Positions 54,190 to 63,858 of a stretch of 64,000 nt of DNA are shown here, one piece after another. Positions within the stretch are counted from its first letter, which is position 1. The number at the start of each line of letters is the position of its first letter. The notes beneath the pieces were generated by a model. The model did no database searches, was not told the origin of the DNA, and saw only the letters and a program-made list of their open reading frames with translations. The DNA is from Prolixibacter bellariivorans ATCC BAA-1284 (GTDB taxonomy: Bacteria; Bacteroidota; Bacteroidia; Bacteroidales; Prolixibacteraceae), in the NCBI RefSeq assembly GCF_000621705.1, contig NZ_JHXO01000009.1, positions 248,001-312,000 of the forward strand, read 5' to 3'. The position numbers and the translations under genes were made by a program.

Positions 54190-54765
54190 TTAATCAATGA
54201 CAAGATCGGCCAGCTTGCGTTTGGGTACGTGATGAACATCATCTTCGTCACGGTAGTAACTTGTGTCTCCATCAGGCCCTACTTCTTCAATCTGTATCAC
54301 TTCGGCAGGTTTTCCCAACGCAACAACATCCATTATATCATATCGTTCGGGAATTTGAAACAATTCGCGCAAAGCCGGTTTATGCACTGCCCGCAAAATA
54401 CATCCTCCCAACCCCTTATCGACAGCACCCAGTAAAATGTTCTGCATAGCAATGCCGTCATCACAAAAGCAATGTTCGGCTATTTCCCGGTCAAGCAAAA
54501 CAAGGATATATGCAGAGGGACGCTTACCTTTTTCCGGACCGGGCCAATCGGTCAGGTAACTCGCCCATGCCAGGTGTTCAAATACCTTTTCGTTAACTTC
54601 GGGCTCGTAGCATAGCTTATATTTCAGGGGTTGTGCATTCCGTCCCGATGCGGCATACCTCGTCAATTCAACCAAATCAAGCAATGTCTTCCGGTCAATC
54701 CGGAATTCCTCTATGAACCGCCGGTAGCTGCGATTTCTCATAATTAATTCCCGAAGTTTCATCAT
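54190..54765 (-). CDS. Nitroreductase-family protein
   Basis: A 191-residue FMN-dependent oxidoreductase. The N-terminal RNRSYRRF and SGRNAQPLKYK bind the flavin phosphate, and GIAMQNILLGAVDKGLGGCIL is the central family stretch. The natural substrate is unknown. It is divergent from the TauE-like gene, with only 29 bp between start codons if the long start of that gene is used. Confidence 0.87.
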   Translation of the reverse strand: MMKLRELIMRNRSYRRFIEEFRIDRKTLLDLVELTRYAASGRNAQPLKYKLCYEPEVNEKVFEHLAWASYLTDWPGPEKGKRPSAYILVLLDREIAEHCFCDDGIAMQNILLGAVDKGLGGCILRAVHKPALRELFQIPERYDIMDVVALGKPAEVIQIEEVGPDGDTSYYRDEDDVHHVPKRKLADLVID

Positions 54766-54857
54766 ATTTCGTTTTAGCCAAATTTAAGCATTCATTGGGT
54801 AAGACTCAAGGATTTAGCGATTCAACCAGCTCTTTCGATTTTTATTTACCTGACAGA

Positions 54858-55697
54858 ATGCTTATGTTTACAGGGCACACCAATGTCTTTTTGACCTATA
54901 AGTATCTGATGGATATTGCTTTTCTGATTATCATCGGCATTTTTACCGGCTTGGTTACCGGCCTCACAGGAGCCTCGGGCGTTATGGTTGTGGTTCCCCT
55001 CATCCACCTCCTTTTGAAATTTTCCATTCACGAAGCCATTGGTACCAGTTTACTGGTCGATGTGCTCACTCCACTCGCCATAGCGTATACATTTTACAAG
55101 AATGGGAACATCGACATGAAATCCGGCGGGTTTGTCGCATTAGCGTCTATTATTATGGCACTGGTAGGTGCACGTTTCTCTGATAAAATTCCCGACCATG
55201 GACTAGGTTCATCATTCGCGTCACTTCTTATCATATTAGCCATTGTCATCTGGATTAACGGGATTCGCCGCGATCGTCACAGTGACGACAGTGACGGACA
55301 GGATACAGAAATACCAGATATTCCGGTCTGGCGTAACGTTGCAGCAGCAGTGCTTGCCGGAGGAAGTGGATTCATGACGGGTTTTATGGGTGCCGGAGGA
55401 GGAACGAATATTTTATTGATTCTTCTGTTTGTCAATCGCTTTCCCATCCACAAAGCGCTTGGAACATCCATTTTAATCATGTCACTAACCGCCGCCTCTG
55501 GAGTTATTGGCCATGCCAGCATGGGCAACGTGAGTATTTCAGCCGGACTGACCATTGCGATGGCAGCTATTTTTACAGGCATCTACTGTGCCCGGCAGGC
55601 CAGTAAAATCAGCGAGAAATCCTTGTCAAGACTGATGAGTATTGTCTATCTGGTTCTGGGAGTATTGATGTTTACCATCCAGGTGCAGACCAACTAA
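54858..55697 (+). CDS. TauE/SafE-family membrane permease
   Basis: About 280 residues with eight membrane helices in two related halves (GIFTGLVTGLTGASGVMVVVP and GGSGFMTGFMGAGGGTNIL), joined by a charged loop near 135-150. The family exports sulfite, sulfoacetate or other organic sulfur anions; the substrate is unknown here. The start is uncertain: 54795, 54858 and 54909 are all in frame, and the two later ones avoid a polar N-terminus. Confidence 0.85.
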   Translation: MLMFTGHTNVFLTYKYLMDIAFLIIIGIFTGLVTGLTGASGVMVVVPLIHLLLKFSIHEAIGTSLLVDVLTPLAIAYTFYKNGNIDMKSGGFVALASIIMALVGARFSDKIPDHGLGSSFASLLIILAIVIWINGIRRDRHSDDSDGQDTEIPDIPVWRNVAAAVLAGGSGFMTGFMGAGGGTNILLILLFVNRFPIHKALGTSILIMSLTAASGVIGHASMGNVSISAGLTIAMAAIFTGIYCARQASKISEKSLSRLMSIVYLVLGVLMFTIQVQTN

Positions 55698-55707
55698 ACA
55701 CTAGAGC

Positions 55708-55745
55708 GAAAAAAATCCCCCTGGTGTGAAAACCAGAGGGAAAAT
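55708..55745 (-). terminator. Terminator of the arg operon
   Basis: On the minus strand, stem TCCCTCTGGT / ACCAGGGGGA is followed by a run of eight T. It starts about 32 bases past the argJ stop and may also end the TauE-like transcript. Confidence 0.8.
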
Positions 55746-55776
55746 AAAATTATGATTTATCGGATTGCCTTCCAAA

Positions 55777-57081
55777 TCAGGTAGTATATACCGAATTGAA
55801 TAATACATAGTCAGTTGTCAAATCGCTTCCCCAACCAGTTGCTGTAGCACGTCCATTATTTAAATTGAGCTTCACGTAAATGTGCGATTCGCGAAGAAGT
55901 TTCTTCATGTAATGACGATCATAATCCTGCGGAACTCCCTTCTCCAACACCTGAATTTGCGTTTCTTCATCTCCGAGATAAAGATCCACGTTCTCGTAAT
56001 CGAAAGGAACACCGGCATTTCCTGCAGCGCAGATAATGCGTCCCCAGTTTGGATCCCGGCCAAACATAGCCGTTTTCACCAAAGACGAGTCCGAAATCGT
56101 GCGAACCAGTTTCCGGGCAGTTAATTCATCAGGGGCATGAGTGACCTGGTATTGCACAAATTTCGATGAACCTTCACCATCCGAAACAATCAGCTTGGCC
56201 AGGTGAATCATCATGTTCTCCAGGTTTTCATAAAATACTTTACAGCCCGGATCTTTTTCCTTCGTCAACACCTCGTTCCCGGCCATTCCGTTTGCCAATA
56301 CTACTACCATATCGTTGGTCGAAGTATCACCATCAACCGTAATCATGTTAAATGAACGGTCGACTGCCTTTTTCACCAAACGTTTCAGCAACTTGGGTTC
56401 GATAGCCACATCGGTTACCAAAAAAGCCAGCATAGTTCCCATGTTTGGATGAATCATACCGGAACCTTTAGCAATACCGCCCAGGTTTACTTCATAACCA
56501 TTCACATCGAATTCAATGAATCCCTCTTTAGCAAAGGTATCTGTCGTAAGAATGGCATTGGCCACAAAAGCCCCGGCATTCGACTTATTCGTCAGCTTGT
56601 CTACATTTTCCTTGATCCCTTCCACAATGTCATCGGTAGGAAAAGGTTCGCCAATAATTCCGGTCGATGCAACAAGTACCAAATCCTTGTCAATCCCCAG
56701 TTCACTGGCATAGGTTTCTGCCATGGCTTCGGCTCCTGCGAGACCTTGTTCACCGGTGCATGCATTGGCATTTCCTGCATTTACCACAATAGCCTGCGCC
56801 TTGCCGTCTGCAATATGCTTGCGCGATACTTTTATCGGCTCGGCAACTACCTGGTTCTGCGTAAAAACAGCAGCGGCACTGGCAGGCACCTCCGAATAAA
56901 TAAGGGCCAGGTCACGCCGCATCGACTTCACACCGATGTGCGCCCCCCAACACTTGATTCCCCTTACATTCGTAATATTCTTAATCATCGTGTTTCGTTG
57001 TTTTGACTCCATTTCTGCAAGTACATTTTTCATCGTTTTCAGAAGAGGCTCATAAAAACGCTCTTCAGAATAACGGAACAT
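55777..57081 (-). CDS. argJ: Bifunctional ornithine acetyltransferase / N-acetylglutamate synthase
   Basis: A self-cleaving enzyme that moves the acetyl group from acetylornithine to glutamate, allowing the cyclic arginine pathway. The cleavage and nucleophile threonine is in NAILTTDTFAKEG, and the family end ATGWGSDLTTDYVLFNSVYTT is intact. The open frame has 434 codons; usual ArgJ proteins have about 400, so the true start may be the Met at 56988 (MIKNITNVRGIK). Last gene of the arg operon, 10 bp after argC. Confidence 0.93.
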   Translation of the reverse strand: MFRYSEERFYEPLLKTMKNVLAEMESKQRNTMIKNITNVRGIKCWGAHIGVKSMRRDLALIYSEVPASAAAVFTQNQVVAEPIKVSRKHIADGKAQAIVVNAGNANACTGEQGLAGAEAMAETYASELGIDKDLVLVASTGIIGEPFPTDDIVEGIKENVDKLTNKSNAGAFVANAILTTDTFAKEGFIEFDVNGYEVNLGGIAKGSGMIHPNMGTMLAFLVTDVAIEPKLLKRLVKKAVDRSFNMITVDGDTSTNDMVVVLANGMAGNEVLTKEKDPGCKVFYENLENMMIHLAKLIVSDGEGSSKFVQYQVTHAPDELTARKLVRTISDSSLVKTAMFGRDPNWGRIICAAGNAGVPFDYENVDLYLGDEETQIQVLEKGVPQDYDRHYMKKLLRESHIYVKLNLNNGRATATGWGSDLTTDYVLFNSVYTT

Positions 57082-57091
57082 TATATTAGGT

Positions 57092-58132
57092 TTATGGATT
57101 CAGCGGGGCCTGCTTTAATCCAGCAGTTTCATCGAATCCCAGCATCAGATTCATGTTTTGGATGGCCTGACCGGCGGCTCCTTTTACCAGGTTGTCAATG
57201 ACACTTAGTACCATGATATTCCCGGTTCTCTCGTCATGCGTAATGTAGATGTTGCAATAATTCGATGCCCGCACATCTTTGATAGACGGAGCTTCCGGTG
57301 TGATGCGCACAAAAGGATGACCTTCGTAATAGCGCAAATACAATGCATTCAAATCAGCAGTGGTGACCTCCTTTACAGGACGTGCGTAGATGGTCGAAAG
57401 AATCCCGCGGTCGACCGGTAGCAGATGCGGTGTAAATTGCAGATTTACCTCATCGGAAGAGAGTTTATTCAAGGTATCCTGAATCTCAATGGTGTGGCGA
57501 TGTTTCTTCAGGCCGTAAGCCTTGAAATTATCGTTTACATTCGGAAAATGCGTTACCTCTTTGGGCTTCACCCCTGCCCCGGTAACGCCGGTCTTGGAGT
57601 CCACTATAATTCCGCGGCTTTCAATCATGCCTTCACTGAGCAGCGGTGCCAATCCCAAAATCGCAGTTGTAGGAAAACACCCAGGATTGGCTACCAGTTC
57701 GGATTGCTTAATATGTTCGCGGTTCAATTCCGGTAAACCGAAGACGGCACTATCAAAACCTTCTTTGTAAACATGCCCCTTTTGATACCACTCATGATAA
57801 ATCTCCGGTGAATCGAGTCGGAAGTCTCCTGAGAGATCAATAATCTTGAAAGGTTTCTGATGATACTTTTTGACAAAATCCATGGAAACTCCGTGCGGCA
57901 ATGCCAAAAAAACCAGGTCGAGGTCAGTCTGTTCAACCTGAGAAGCCGGCTGCAGTACGATATCGACAATTCCCCGGAAGGAAGTATGGATGTCCGAGAA
58001 TTTTTCGCCGGCGCGACTTTCGGAAGTAATCAGTGCAATCTCGACCTCCGGATGGTTAACGAGAATGCGGACGAGTTCGGAGCCGGTATATCCGGTGGCT
58101 CCTATGATGCCTATTCTTTTCTTCTTACCCAT
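57092..58132 (-). CDS. argC: N-acetyl-gamma-glutamyl-phosphate reductase
   Basis: A 346-residue NADPH enzyme, third step of ornithine synthesis. Nucleotide binding at GIIGATGYTGSELVR; catalytic cysteine in VANPGCFPT. The length and C-terminal KGAAGQAIQNMN are normal. It overlaps argD by 8 bp, indicating translational coupling. Confidence 0.95.
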   Translation of the reverse strand: MGKKKRIGIIGATGYTGSELVRILVNHPEVEIALITSESRAGEKFSDIHTSFRGIVDIVLQPASQVEQTDLDLVFLALPHGVSMDFVKKYHQKPFKIIDLSGDFRLDSPEIYHEWYQKGHVYKEGFDSAVFGLPELNREHIKQSELVANPGCFPTTAILGLAPLLSEGMIESRGIIVDSKTGVTGAGVKPKEVTHFPNVNDNFKAYGLKKHRHTIEIQDTLNKLSSDEVNLQFTPHLLPVDRGILSTIYARPVKEVTTADLNALYLRYYEGHPFVRITPEAPSIKDVRASNYCNIYITHDERTGNIMVLSVIDNLVKGAAGQAIQNMNLMLGFDETAGLKQAPLNP

Positions 58133-59321
58133 GCTCTCTTAAATTTTGTAACGAAATCTTCAATACCCTGAGCACTTCTTCGAGCTCCGGATAAGTGATG
58201 TTCAATGGCGGCACCAAACGCAGGATATTTCCGGCGGTGGCGTTCGCCAGCACACCATTCTTCAACATTTCAGCCACCAGCGGTTTCGTTTCGAAATCGA
58301 ATTCAACACCGACCATCAAACCTTTGCCTTTGATTTGTTTAATGGAAGAATCATTCAATTCCGATAGTTTATCGTTCAGCCATTTTCCCTTTTCCACGGC
58401 TGCTTTCAATAAGTTCTCTTCTTCGATGGTCTGAATGGTTGCCAGTGCAGCAGCACAAGCTAGCGGATTTCCGCCAAACGTTGTTCCGTGGTCACCATAG
58501 TTGAGCGCCTGGCTTACTTCTTCATTCGAGAGAATGGCTCCTACCGGAACACCGCCACCAAGTCCTTTGGCCAGGGTCATAATATCGGGCTGCACGCCAT
58601 AATAGTCTTTCGCAAACCAACGGCCTGTCCGTCCCATCCCACACTGAATTTCATCGAAAATGAGCACCAGATCTTTTTCGTCACACAGGGCGCGCAAATC
58701 CGTTATAAACTGCTTATCGGCCACGTTGATTCCGCCTTCTCCCTGAATGGGTTCGACGATAATGGCAGCTGTTTCCGTATCAACCAGCTTCTTAACCGAC
58801 TCAATATCATTAAAAGTGGCCTGAGTAAAACCTTGCGGGATGGGTTCGAATCCTTCCTGCATCGCCTTCTTACCCGTAGCAATGGTAGCCAGTGTTCGGC
58901 CATGAAATGATCCGCTCATGGAAATGACTGTTCCGCCATGTCCTTTGCTGTGAGCATATTTTCGGGCAATTTTAATCGCTCCTTCAACCGACTCGGCACC
59001 GCTGTTACTGAAAAACACGCGATCGAGGCCGGACATTTCTACCAGCCTCTGCGAAAGCTCCGCTTGTGGCCGGCTCAGGTAGAAATTGGAGATGTGAATG
59101 AGTTTCCCGGCCTGTTCGCGAATAGCATTCACCACGTTGGGATGATTGTGTCCCACGTTGTTCACCGCGATGCCAGCCAAAGCATCCACATAGCGGTTAC
59201 CTTCCACGTCCCAGACGGTTGCCCCGTCTCCTTTCTCTAGAACAATCGGATATCGTCTGAAAGTTTGTAAATAATACTTCTGATCGACGTCGTGATACGC
59301 CTGATTGTTTTTTAACGTCAT
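58125..59321 (-). CDS. argD: Acetylornithine aminotransferase
   Basis: A 398-residue class III PLP aminotransferase. The PLP lysine is in MTLAKGLGGGVPVGA; FHGRTLATIATGKK and DEIQCGMGRTG are conserved. It converts N-acetylglutamate semialdehyde to N-acetylornithine. It lies 2 bp after argB and overlaps argC. Confidence 0.93.
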   Translation of the reverse strand: MTLKNNQAYHDVDQKYYLQTFRRYPIVLEKGDGATVWDVEGNRYVDALAGIAVNNVGHNHPNVVNAIREQAGKLIHISNFYLSRPQAELSQRLVEMSGLDRVFFSNSGAESVEGAIKIARKYAHSKGHGGTVISMSGSFHGRTLATIATGKKAMQEGFEPIPQGFTQATFNDIESVKKLVDTETAAIIVEPIQGEGGINVADKQFITDLRALCDEKDLVLIFDEIQCGMGRTGRWFAKDYYGVQPDIMTLAKGLGGGVPVGAILSNEEVSQALNYGDHGTTFGGNPLACAAALATIQTIEEENLLKAAVEKGKWLNDKLSELNDSSIKQIKGKGLMVGVEFDFETKPLVAEMLKNGVLANATAGNILRLVPPLNITYPELEEVLRVLKISLQNLREHG

Positions 59322-59323
59322 GA

Positions 59324-60154
59324 TTATTTGATTATAGTTGTGCCAACCGGGTTTTTCCCGATTAGGTCTGATATCTGTTCGGGTTGGGTTCCGTTGATAA
59401 TACGTGCTGAACCGGCTCCGTCAGCCAGCGCAATGCGACAGGCGTCCATCTTCGGAAGCATTCCTCCCTGAATAACACCATCCTCAACCAATGACGGAAT
59501 TTCCGCCACATGCAGTTTGTCGATGAGCGTTTCCGGTTTGTCTTTGTCCATCCGCAAGCCATCGACATCTGTCAGGACAATGTATTGCTCGGCATTCAAT
59601 GCTCCGGCCAGGTGACCGGCAAACATATCGGCGTTGATGTTGTAGTCGTTTCCATCTTCATCCGACGCAATACAAGTGACGACCGGGATGTACCCATCAT
59701 TCAACAAATATTCGGGCAATTGCGGATTGATATGTTCCACGTCTCCCACTTGTCCCAGATCAAAACTCGTCCATTTTCCGTCAACCATCTTCCGGTGAAG
59801 CCGTTTGGTTGCAACAGCCATTTTTCCATCCTTTCCGGAAAGGCCAACCGCTTTGTATCCTATACGATTGACCAGATTGACCAGACTGCCGTTTACTTCG
59901 CCTTTCAACGCCATCTCCACATATTTTAAGGCTTCCGGCGTAGTTTTACGGTGACCATCGATAAATTCCGATTCAACGCCAACTTTTCCCAGAATGTCTT
60001 TAATAAACGGTCCTCCTCCATGGACTATGACCACATGATATCCCTTTTTTGTCAGCGAACACATATGCTCAAGCACCTGTTCCTTCAGCTCGTCATCGGT
60101 CATAGCATTCCCGCCGTACTTAAACAGAATTACAGGCTTTTTCTTTTTGATCAT
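59324..60154 (-). CDS. argB: Acetylglutamate kinase
   Basis: A 276-residue amino acid kinase. The phosphate loop is VVIVHGGGPFI, and the C-terminal LTDVDGLRMDKDKPE and GGMLPKMDAC are typical. First gene of the arg operon (argB-argD-argC-argJ). It lacks a clear N-terminal extension of the arginine-inhibited type. Confidence 0.94.
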   Translation of the reverse strand: MIKKKKPVILFKYGGNAMTDDELKEQVLEHMCSLTKKGYHVVIVHGGGPFIKDILGKVGVESEFIDGHRKTTPEALKYVEMALKGEVNGSLVNLVNRIGYKAVGLSGKDGKMAVATKRLHRKMVDGKWTSFDLGQVGDVEHINPQLPEYLLNDGYIPVVTCIASDEDGNDYNINADMFAGHLAGALNAEQYIVLTDVDGLRMDKDKPETLIDKLHVAEIPSLVEDGVIQGGMLPKMDACRIALADGAGSARIINGTQPEQISDLIGKNPVGTTIIK

Positions 60155-60437
60155 AAACTTTCGATTTTCTTATTTCTGAATGCAATTTTCATGCACTGGT
60201 GAAAGGCAATTTTGAGACCGGTCAAATGGTCGATTTTCAACCGGACGTTTGAATAAAAACAATGCAAATTTACTAATAATTCGGCAGTTAGCCATAAGCG
60301 GCGCCGTTTGGCAAGCATGGAAATTACTGTAGCGGTATCGTTGCGAGCGGGTTACCGGAATTGAAATTTTTTCAAAAATCAAAGGATTTTAGGACCAATT
60401 GGAACCAAATTCCAATAAAAATTGAAGCAGCGAAAAC

Positions 60438-60486
60438 GAAATAAAATACCCCGAATCCTCCATCAAAAATGGAAAGAAAACGGGGC
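60438..60486 (-). terminator. Terminator of uppP
   Basis: Stem CCCCG/CGGGG with an inner CCAT/ATGG pair, followed on the minus strand by a T-rich tail (TATTTTATTTCG). It begins 30 bases past the uppP stop. Confidence 0.6.
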
Positions 60487-60515
60487 AAATATTTTAGTTG
60501 AAAAAGAAGGTTGTT

Positions 60516-61313
60516 TTACCAAAGAAATATCCAGGCCAGGATGACAATTCCGAGCACAATCCGGTAGTAACCGAAACTCTGGAAAGTGTGTTTCCGAATA
60601 AAGTTCATCAGGAAAGCAATGACCAGCAATGCCACAATAAAAGAAACAACAAAACCAACTCCCAGCACAAGCAAATCATGGCTATTCAACGAAGCGTGAT
60701 GTTTCAACAACGAGTAACCGGAAGCCGCAATCATGGTCGGGATGGCCAGGAAAAAGGAGAATTCAGCTGCCGTTTTCCGGTCAGCTCCCAGCAACATCGC
60801 ACCAATAATGGTAGCCGCCGAACGCGATGTTCCGGGAATCATGGCCATACACTGAATCAAACCGATAAGCAGAACGGTTTTGTAATCCATCGTAGCCACA
60901 TCGTGAAAGCGGGAAGGCCGGTCTTTCCGATCAATGAAAATCAAAACCAAACCGCCAATCACCAACATGGTAGAAACCACCACCGGATTGAACAATTTTT
61001 CTTCCAGGAAGGAACCGAAGGCAGCTCCCAATATCAACGCAGGTACCACTCCGACAGCCGCCCTGAACCAAATATCGAAAATGCGTTTATTTTCAGCAAT
61101 GTTCAGGCTTTTGGGAATAATATCCTTTCGGAAATAATAAATTACAGAAAGAATAGCGCCCAATTGAATCACCACATCAAACATGTTGGTGAAACTCTCC
61201 TCGAAAGAGATAAACTGATTGGCAATAATAAGGTGCCCCGTAGATGAAATCGGCAGAAACTCGGTAATCCCTTCAATAATACCGAGGATAATGGATTTAA
61301 TAATATCTGTCAT
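60516..61313 (-). CDS. uppP: Undecaprenyl-diphosphatase
   Basis: A 265-residue membrane phosphatase (BacA family) that recycles the lipid carrier for cell-wall synthesis. The two active motifs, GITEFLPISSTGHL and GTSRSAATIIGAM, are intact, with about eight membrane helices. Stands alone. Confidence 0.95.
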   Translation of the reverse strand: MTDIIKSIILGIIEGITEFLPISSTGHLIIANQFISFEESFTNMFDVVIQLGAILSVIYYFRKDIIPKSLNIAENKRIFDIWFRAAVGVVPALILGAAFGSFLEEKLFNPVVVSTMLVIGGLVLIFIDRKDRPSRFHDVATMDYKTVLLIGLIQCMAMIPGTSRSAATIIGAMLLGADRKTAAEFSFFLAIPTMIAASGYSLLKHHASLNSHDLLVLGVGFVVSFIVALLVIAFLMNFIRKHTFQSFGYYRIVLGIVILAWIFLW

Positions 61314-61678
61314 GGAAAACGAAATTTGTTCATTAGTGATTATTTCCGGTTAACCGAAAAAACAGCTTACAAAATGGAAGACCATCCAAGCGCCGCCTAA
61401 AATACAAAACTGGATGAAAAGATAACTCATCACTTATGAAATTTAGGAAAGAATTAAGCCAGGCAATGATTACCCGATTCCGGTTGAAGCAAAGAATGAA
61501 GTCGTACACAATAGCCAGCTCTGGCAAATACATTTTTGACACCTTGTTGTGATGACAAGAACCTTTCTAAAACCTGCCTGATCATTCTGAACATTTTCTA
61601 TATTTATCGGCAACGTTGTTCGTTTTCAACAACGCAGACCTAATCTTCAACTGATTATTAATCCATTAAATAAAAACG
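61314..61678 (+). other. 365-bp region upstream of the second GH20 gene
   Basis: No gene is seen. A palindrome CGGTTAACCG lies at 61347-61356. A promoter-like TATATTTA is at 61599-61606, without a clear -33 TTG. A perfect 7-bp hairpin (CGTTGTT/AACAACG) at 61614-61634 would sit at the 5' end of the mRNA. The rest shows nothing recognisable. Confidence 0.35.
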
Positions 61679-63565
61679 ATGAGAAACTTGCTTTTACTGT
61701 TGCTTGTCTGGACAGTTGCGACTGTTAACGGGCAAACAAACAGTCTGAACCTGATTCCTGAACCGGTCAATGTGGAACCGGCTGACGGATTTTATTCCCT
61801 CACACCCGCATCTTCTGTCACCTACAACATGCCTAATGCGGAACATGTCGCGAATATGCTCACGGCAAAAATCAATACGCCAACTGGTTTTAACCTGGAG
61901 GCGAAGAAGGGAACCGGCGGAACCATTCAATTCAACATCAACTCAAAAGAAGACAAAACACTGGGAGACGAAGGTTACACCCTGAATGTAAATCCCAAAG
62001 GAATTGTTGTCGCCGCCAATAAACCAGCTGGCCTGTTTTATGGAATGCAAACACTCCTGCAATTATTCCCGAAAGAGATTGAGAGCAAAGTAAAAACCGC
62101 TGGAGATTGGAATGTCCCGTCAGTATCTATCACTGATTACCCGCGTTTTGCCTGGCGTGGTTTGATGCTCGACGTGAGTCGCAACTTCTTTACCAAAAAA
62201 CAGGTGGAAGAATACATCGACCAGATGGCCCGGTTCAAATACAATACCTTCCACTGGCACCTGACCGACGATAACGGATGGCGCATCGAAATCAAATCGT
62301 TACCGAAGCTCACTGAAGTAGGCGCGTGGCGGGTAAAACGCGAAGGACATTTTGGCGATCGGGAAGCTCCGAAACCCGGCGAGAAAGCAACCGTTGGCGG
62401 TTATTATACGCAGGATGACATCCGGGAAATTATTCAGTATGCCAAAGAGCGGTACGTCACCATCATTCCCGAAATTGATGTTCCGGGCCACAGCATGGCT
62501 GCGATTGCTTCGTATCCGGAACTCTGCTGTACACAGGATACCAGTGTGAAAGTAAATCCGGGTTCAAATTTTGCGAAATGGAATGACGACGGTACTTTCC
62601 AGATGTTTGTTGACAATACGCTTGATCCATCAAATGAAAAGGTGTACGAGTTTCTTGACAAAGTATTCACGGAAGTGGCTGCACTCTTTCCCAATCAGTA
62701 CATTCATGTTGGTGGAGATGAGTGTTACAAAGGCTATTGGGAAAAAGATCCGGGTTGCCAGGCACTCATGAAGAAACTCCACATTACCCACGTAGAAAAG
62801 CTTCAAGGTTACTTCATGAACCGGGTAGAAAAAATTCTGGAATCGAAAGGTAAACGGTTACTTGGATGGGACGAAATTCTCGAAGGCGGTATCACGCCCA
62901 ACGCCACCGTTATGAGTTGGCGCGGAATGAAAGGCGGTATTGAAGCGGCAAAAATGAAGCACGAAGTAGTCATGACTCCGACCACATACGCCTATCTCGA
63001 TTACTGCCAGGGCGACCCAACGGTCGACCCGCCAATTTATGCCAATCTTCGCGTATCGAAAGCGTATAGTTTCGAGCCGGTACCAGATGGAGTCGATCCC
63101 AAATACATTCTCGGAGGTCAGGGGAATTTATGGACAGAGCAAACCCCGACGTTCAGGTATGTGGATTATATGACTTATCCACGCGCCTGGGCCCTTTCTG
63201 AGGTCTTCTGGTCACCTAAATCAGCCAAAAACTGGAATAACTTTGCCAGCCGGATGGAGAATCAGTTTTCCCGTGCCGACGTGGAAGAAATCAATTATTC
63301 CAAGGCAGTATACGATGCAGAGATTACTACCAAAAAGGAAAACGGCAAGTTGATGCTGGTCATGAGCACCGAAATCCCTAATCTGGTAATTTACTACACC
63401 ATCGATGACACCATGCCCGACAATTTCTGCCCCAAATACACCGGTCCGGTCGAATTACCGGATGGTCCTATTACACTTAGGGCAATTACCTACCGGGATG
63501 GACACCCCATTGGACACCTCATCACATTGAAAAGAGATCAGCTCGAAGCACGGGCCGGGAAATAA
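61679..63565 (+). CDS. Secreted beta-N-acetylhexosaminidase, GH20
   Basis: A 628-residue enzyme with a signal peptide ending near TVNGQ. A GH20b domain (20-150) is followed by the catalytic barrel beginning YPRFAWRGLMLDVSRNF, with the Asp347-Glu348 pair in HVGGDEC and GGQGNLWTEQ near the end. A C-terminal CHB_HEX-like beta domain (about 550-628) completes it. It removes N-acetylglucosamine or N-acetylgalactosamine from chitin-like or host-type glycans. Unlike the GH20 at 33724 it has no inserted module. Confidence 0.93.
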   Translation: MRNLLLLLLVWTVATVNGQTNSLNLIPEPVNVEPADGFYSLTPASSVTYNMPNAEHVANMLTAKINTPTGFNLEAKKGTGGTIQFNINSKEDKTLGDEGYTLNVNPKGIVVAANKPAGLFYGMQTLLQLFPKEIESKVKTAGDWNVPSVSITDYPRFAWRGLMLDVSRNFFTKKQVEEYIDQMARFKYNTFHWHLTDDNGWRIEIKSLPKLTEVGAWRVKREGHFGDREAPKPGEKATVGGYYTQDDIREIIQYAKERYVTIIPEIDVPGHSMAAIASYPELCCTQDTSVKVNPGSNFAKWNDDGTFQMFVDNTLDPSNEKVYEFLDKVFTEVAALFPNQYIHVGGDECYKGYWEKDPGCQALMKKLHITHVEKLQGYFMNRVEKILESKGKRLLGWDEILEGGITPNATVMSWRGMKGGIEAAKMKHEVVMTPTTYAYLDYCQGDPTVDPPIYANLRVSKAYSFEPVPDGVDPKYILGGQGNLWTEQTPTFRYVDYMTYPRAWALSEVFWSPKSAKNWNNFASRMENQFSRADVEEINYSKAVYDAEITTKKENGKLMLVMSTEIPNLVIYYTIDDTMPDNFCPKYTGPVELPDGPITLRAITYRDGHPIGHLITLKRDQLEARAGK

Positions 63566-63589
63566 ATAACGACTTTCAAGAAAATAAAT

Positions 63590-63636
63590 AAAAGGGTTAC
63601 GGAGCATATTGGTTCCGCAACCCTTTTGTTTTAATT
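63590..63636 (+). terminator. Terminator after the second GH20 gene
   Basis: Stem AAAGGGTT(a)CGGA / TCCGCAACCCTTT followed by a T-rich tail. Confidence 0.8.
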
Positions 63637-63858
63637 CAACCTTTAATCTTCAATACACCCGATTATAACATAATATTTCTCGCATACACGCGTTATTGTA
63701 GTGTTGACAACAGACTGCATGCGCAATGAATCAAGAAACCTAAACCGATGGTAGTGAAGTTCTATTTTGATATTTAAACAATCGTATTCTTTCATCGTTT
63801 TAAGAAGGCATACAAGGGGAAAACAGTGAACAATTAGCACGCATAACGTCACCACCAT

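Noticed and set aside
60498-61247. Long plus-strand open frame of 249 codons
   Set aside because: It lies antisense to uppP, is rich in Gln/Asn/His as expected of a shadow frame, and uppP is unmistakable.
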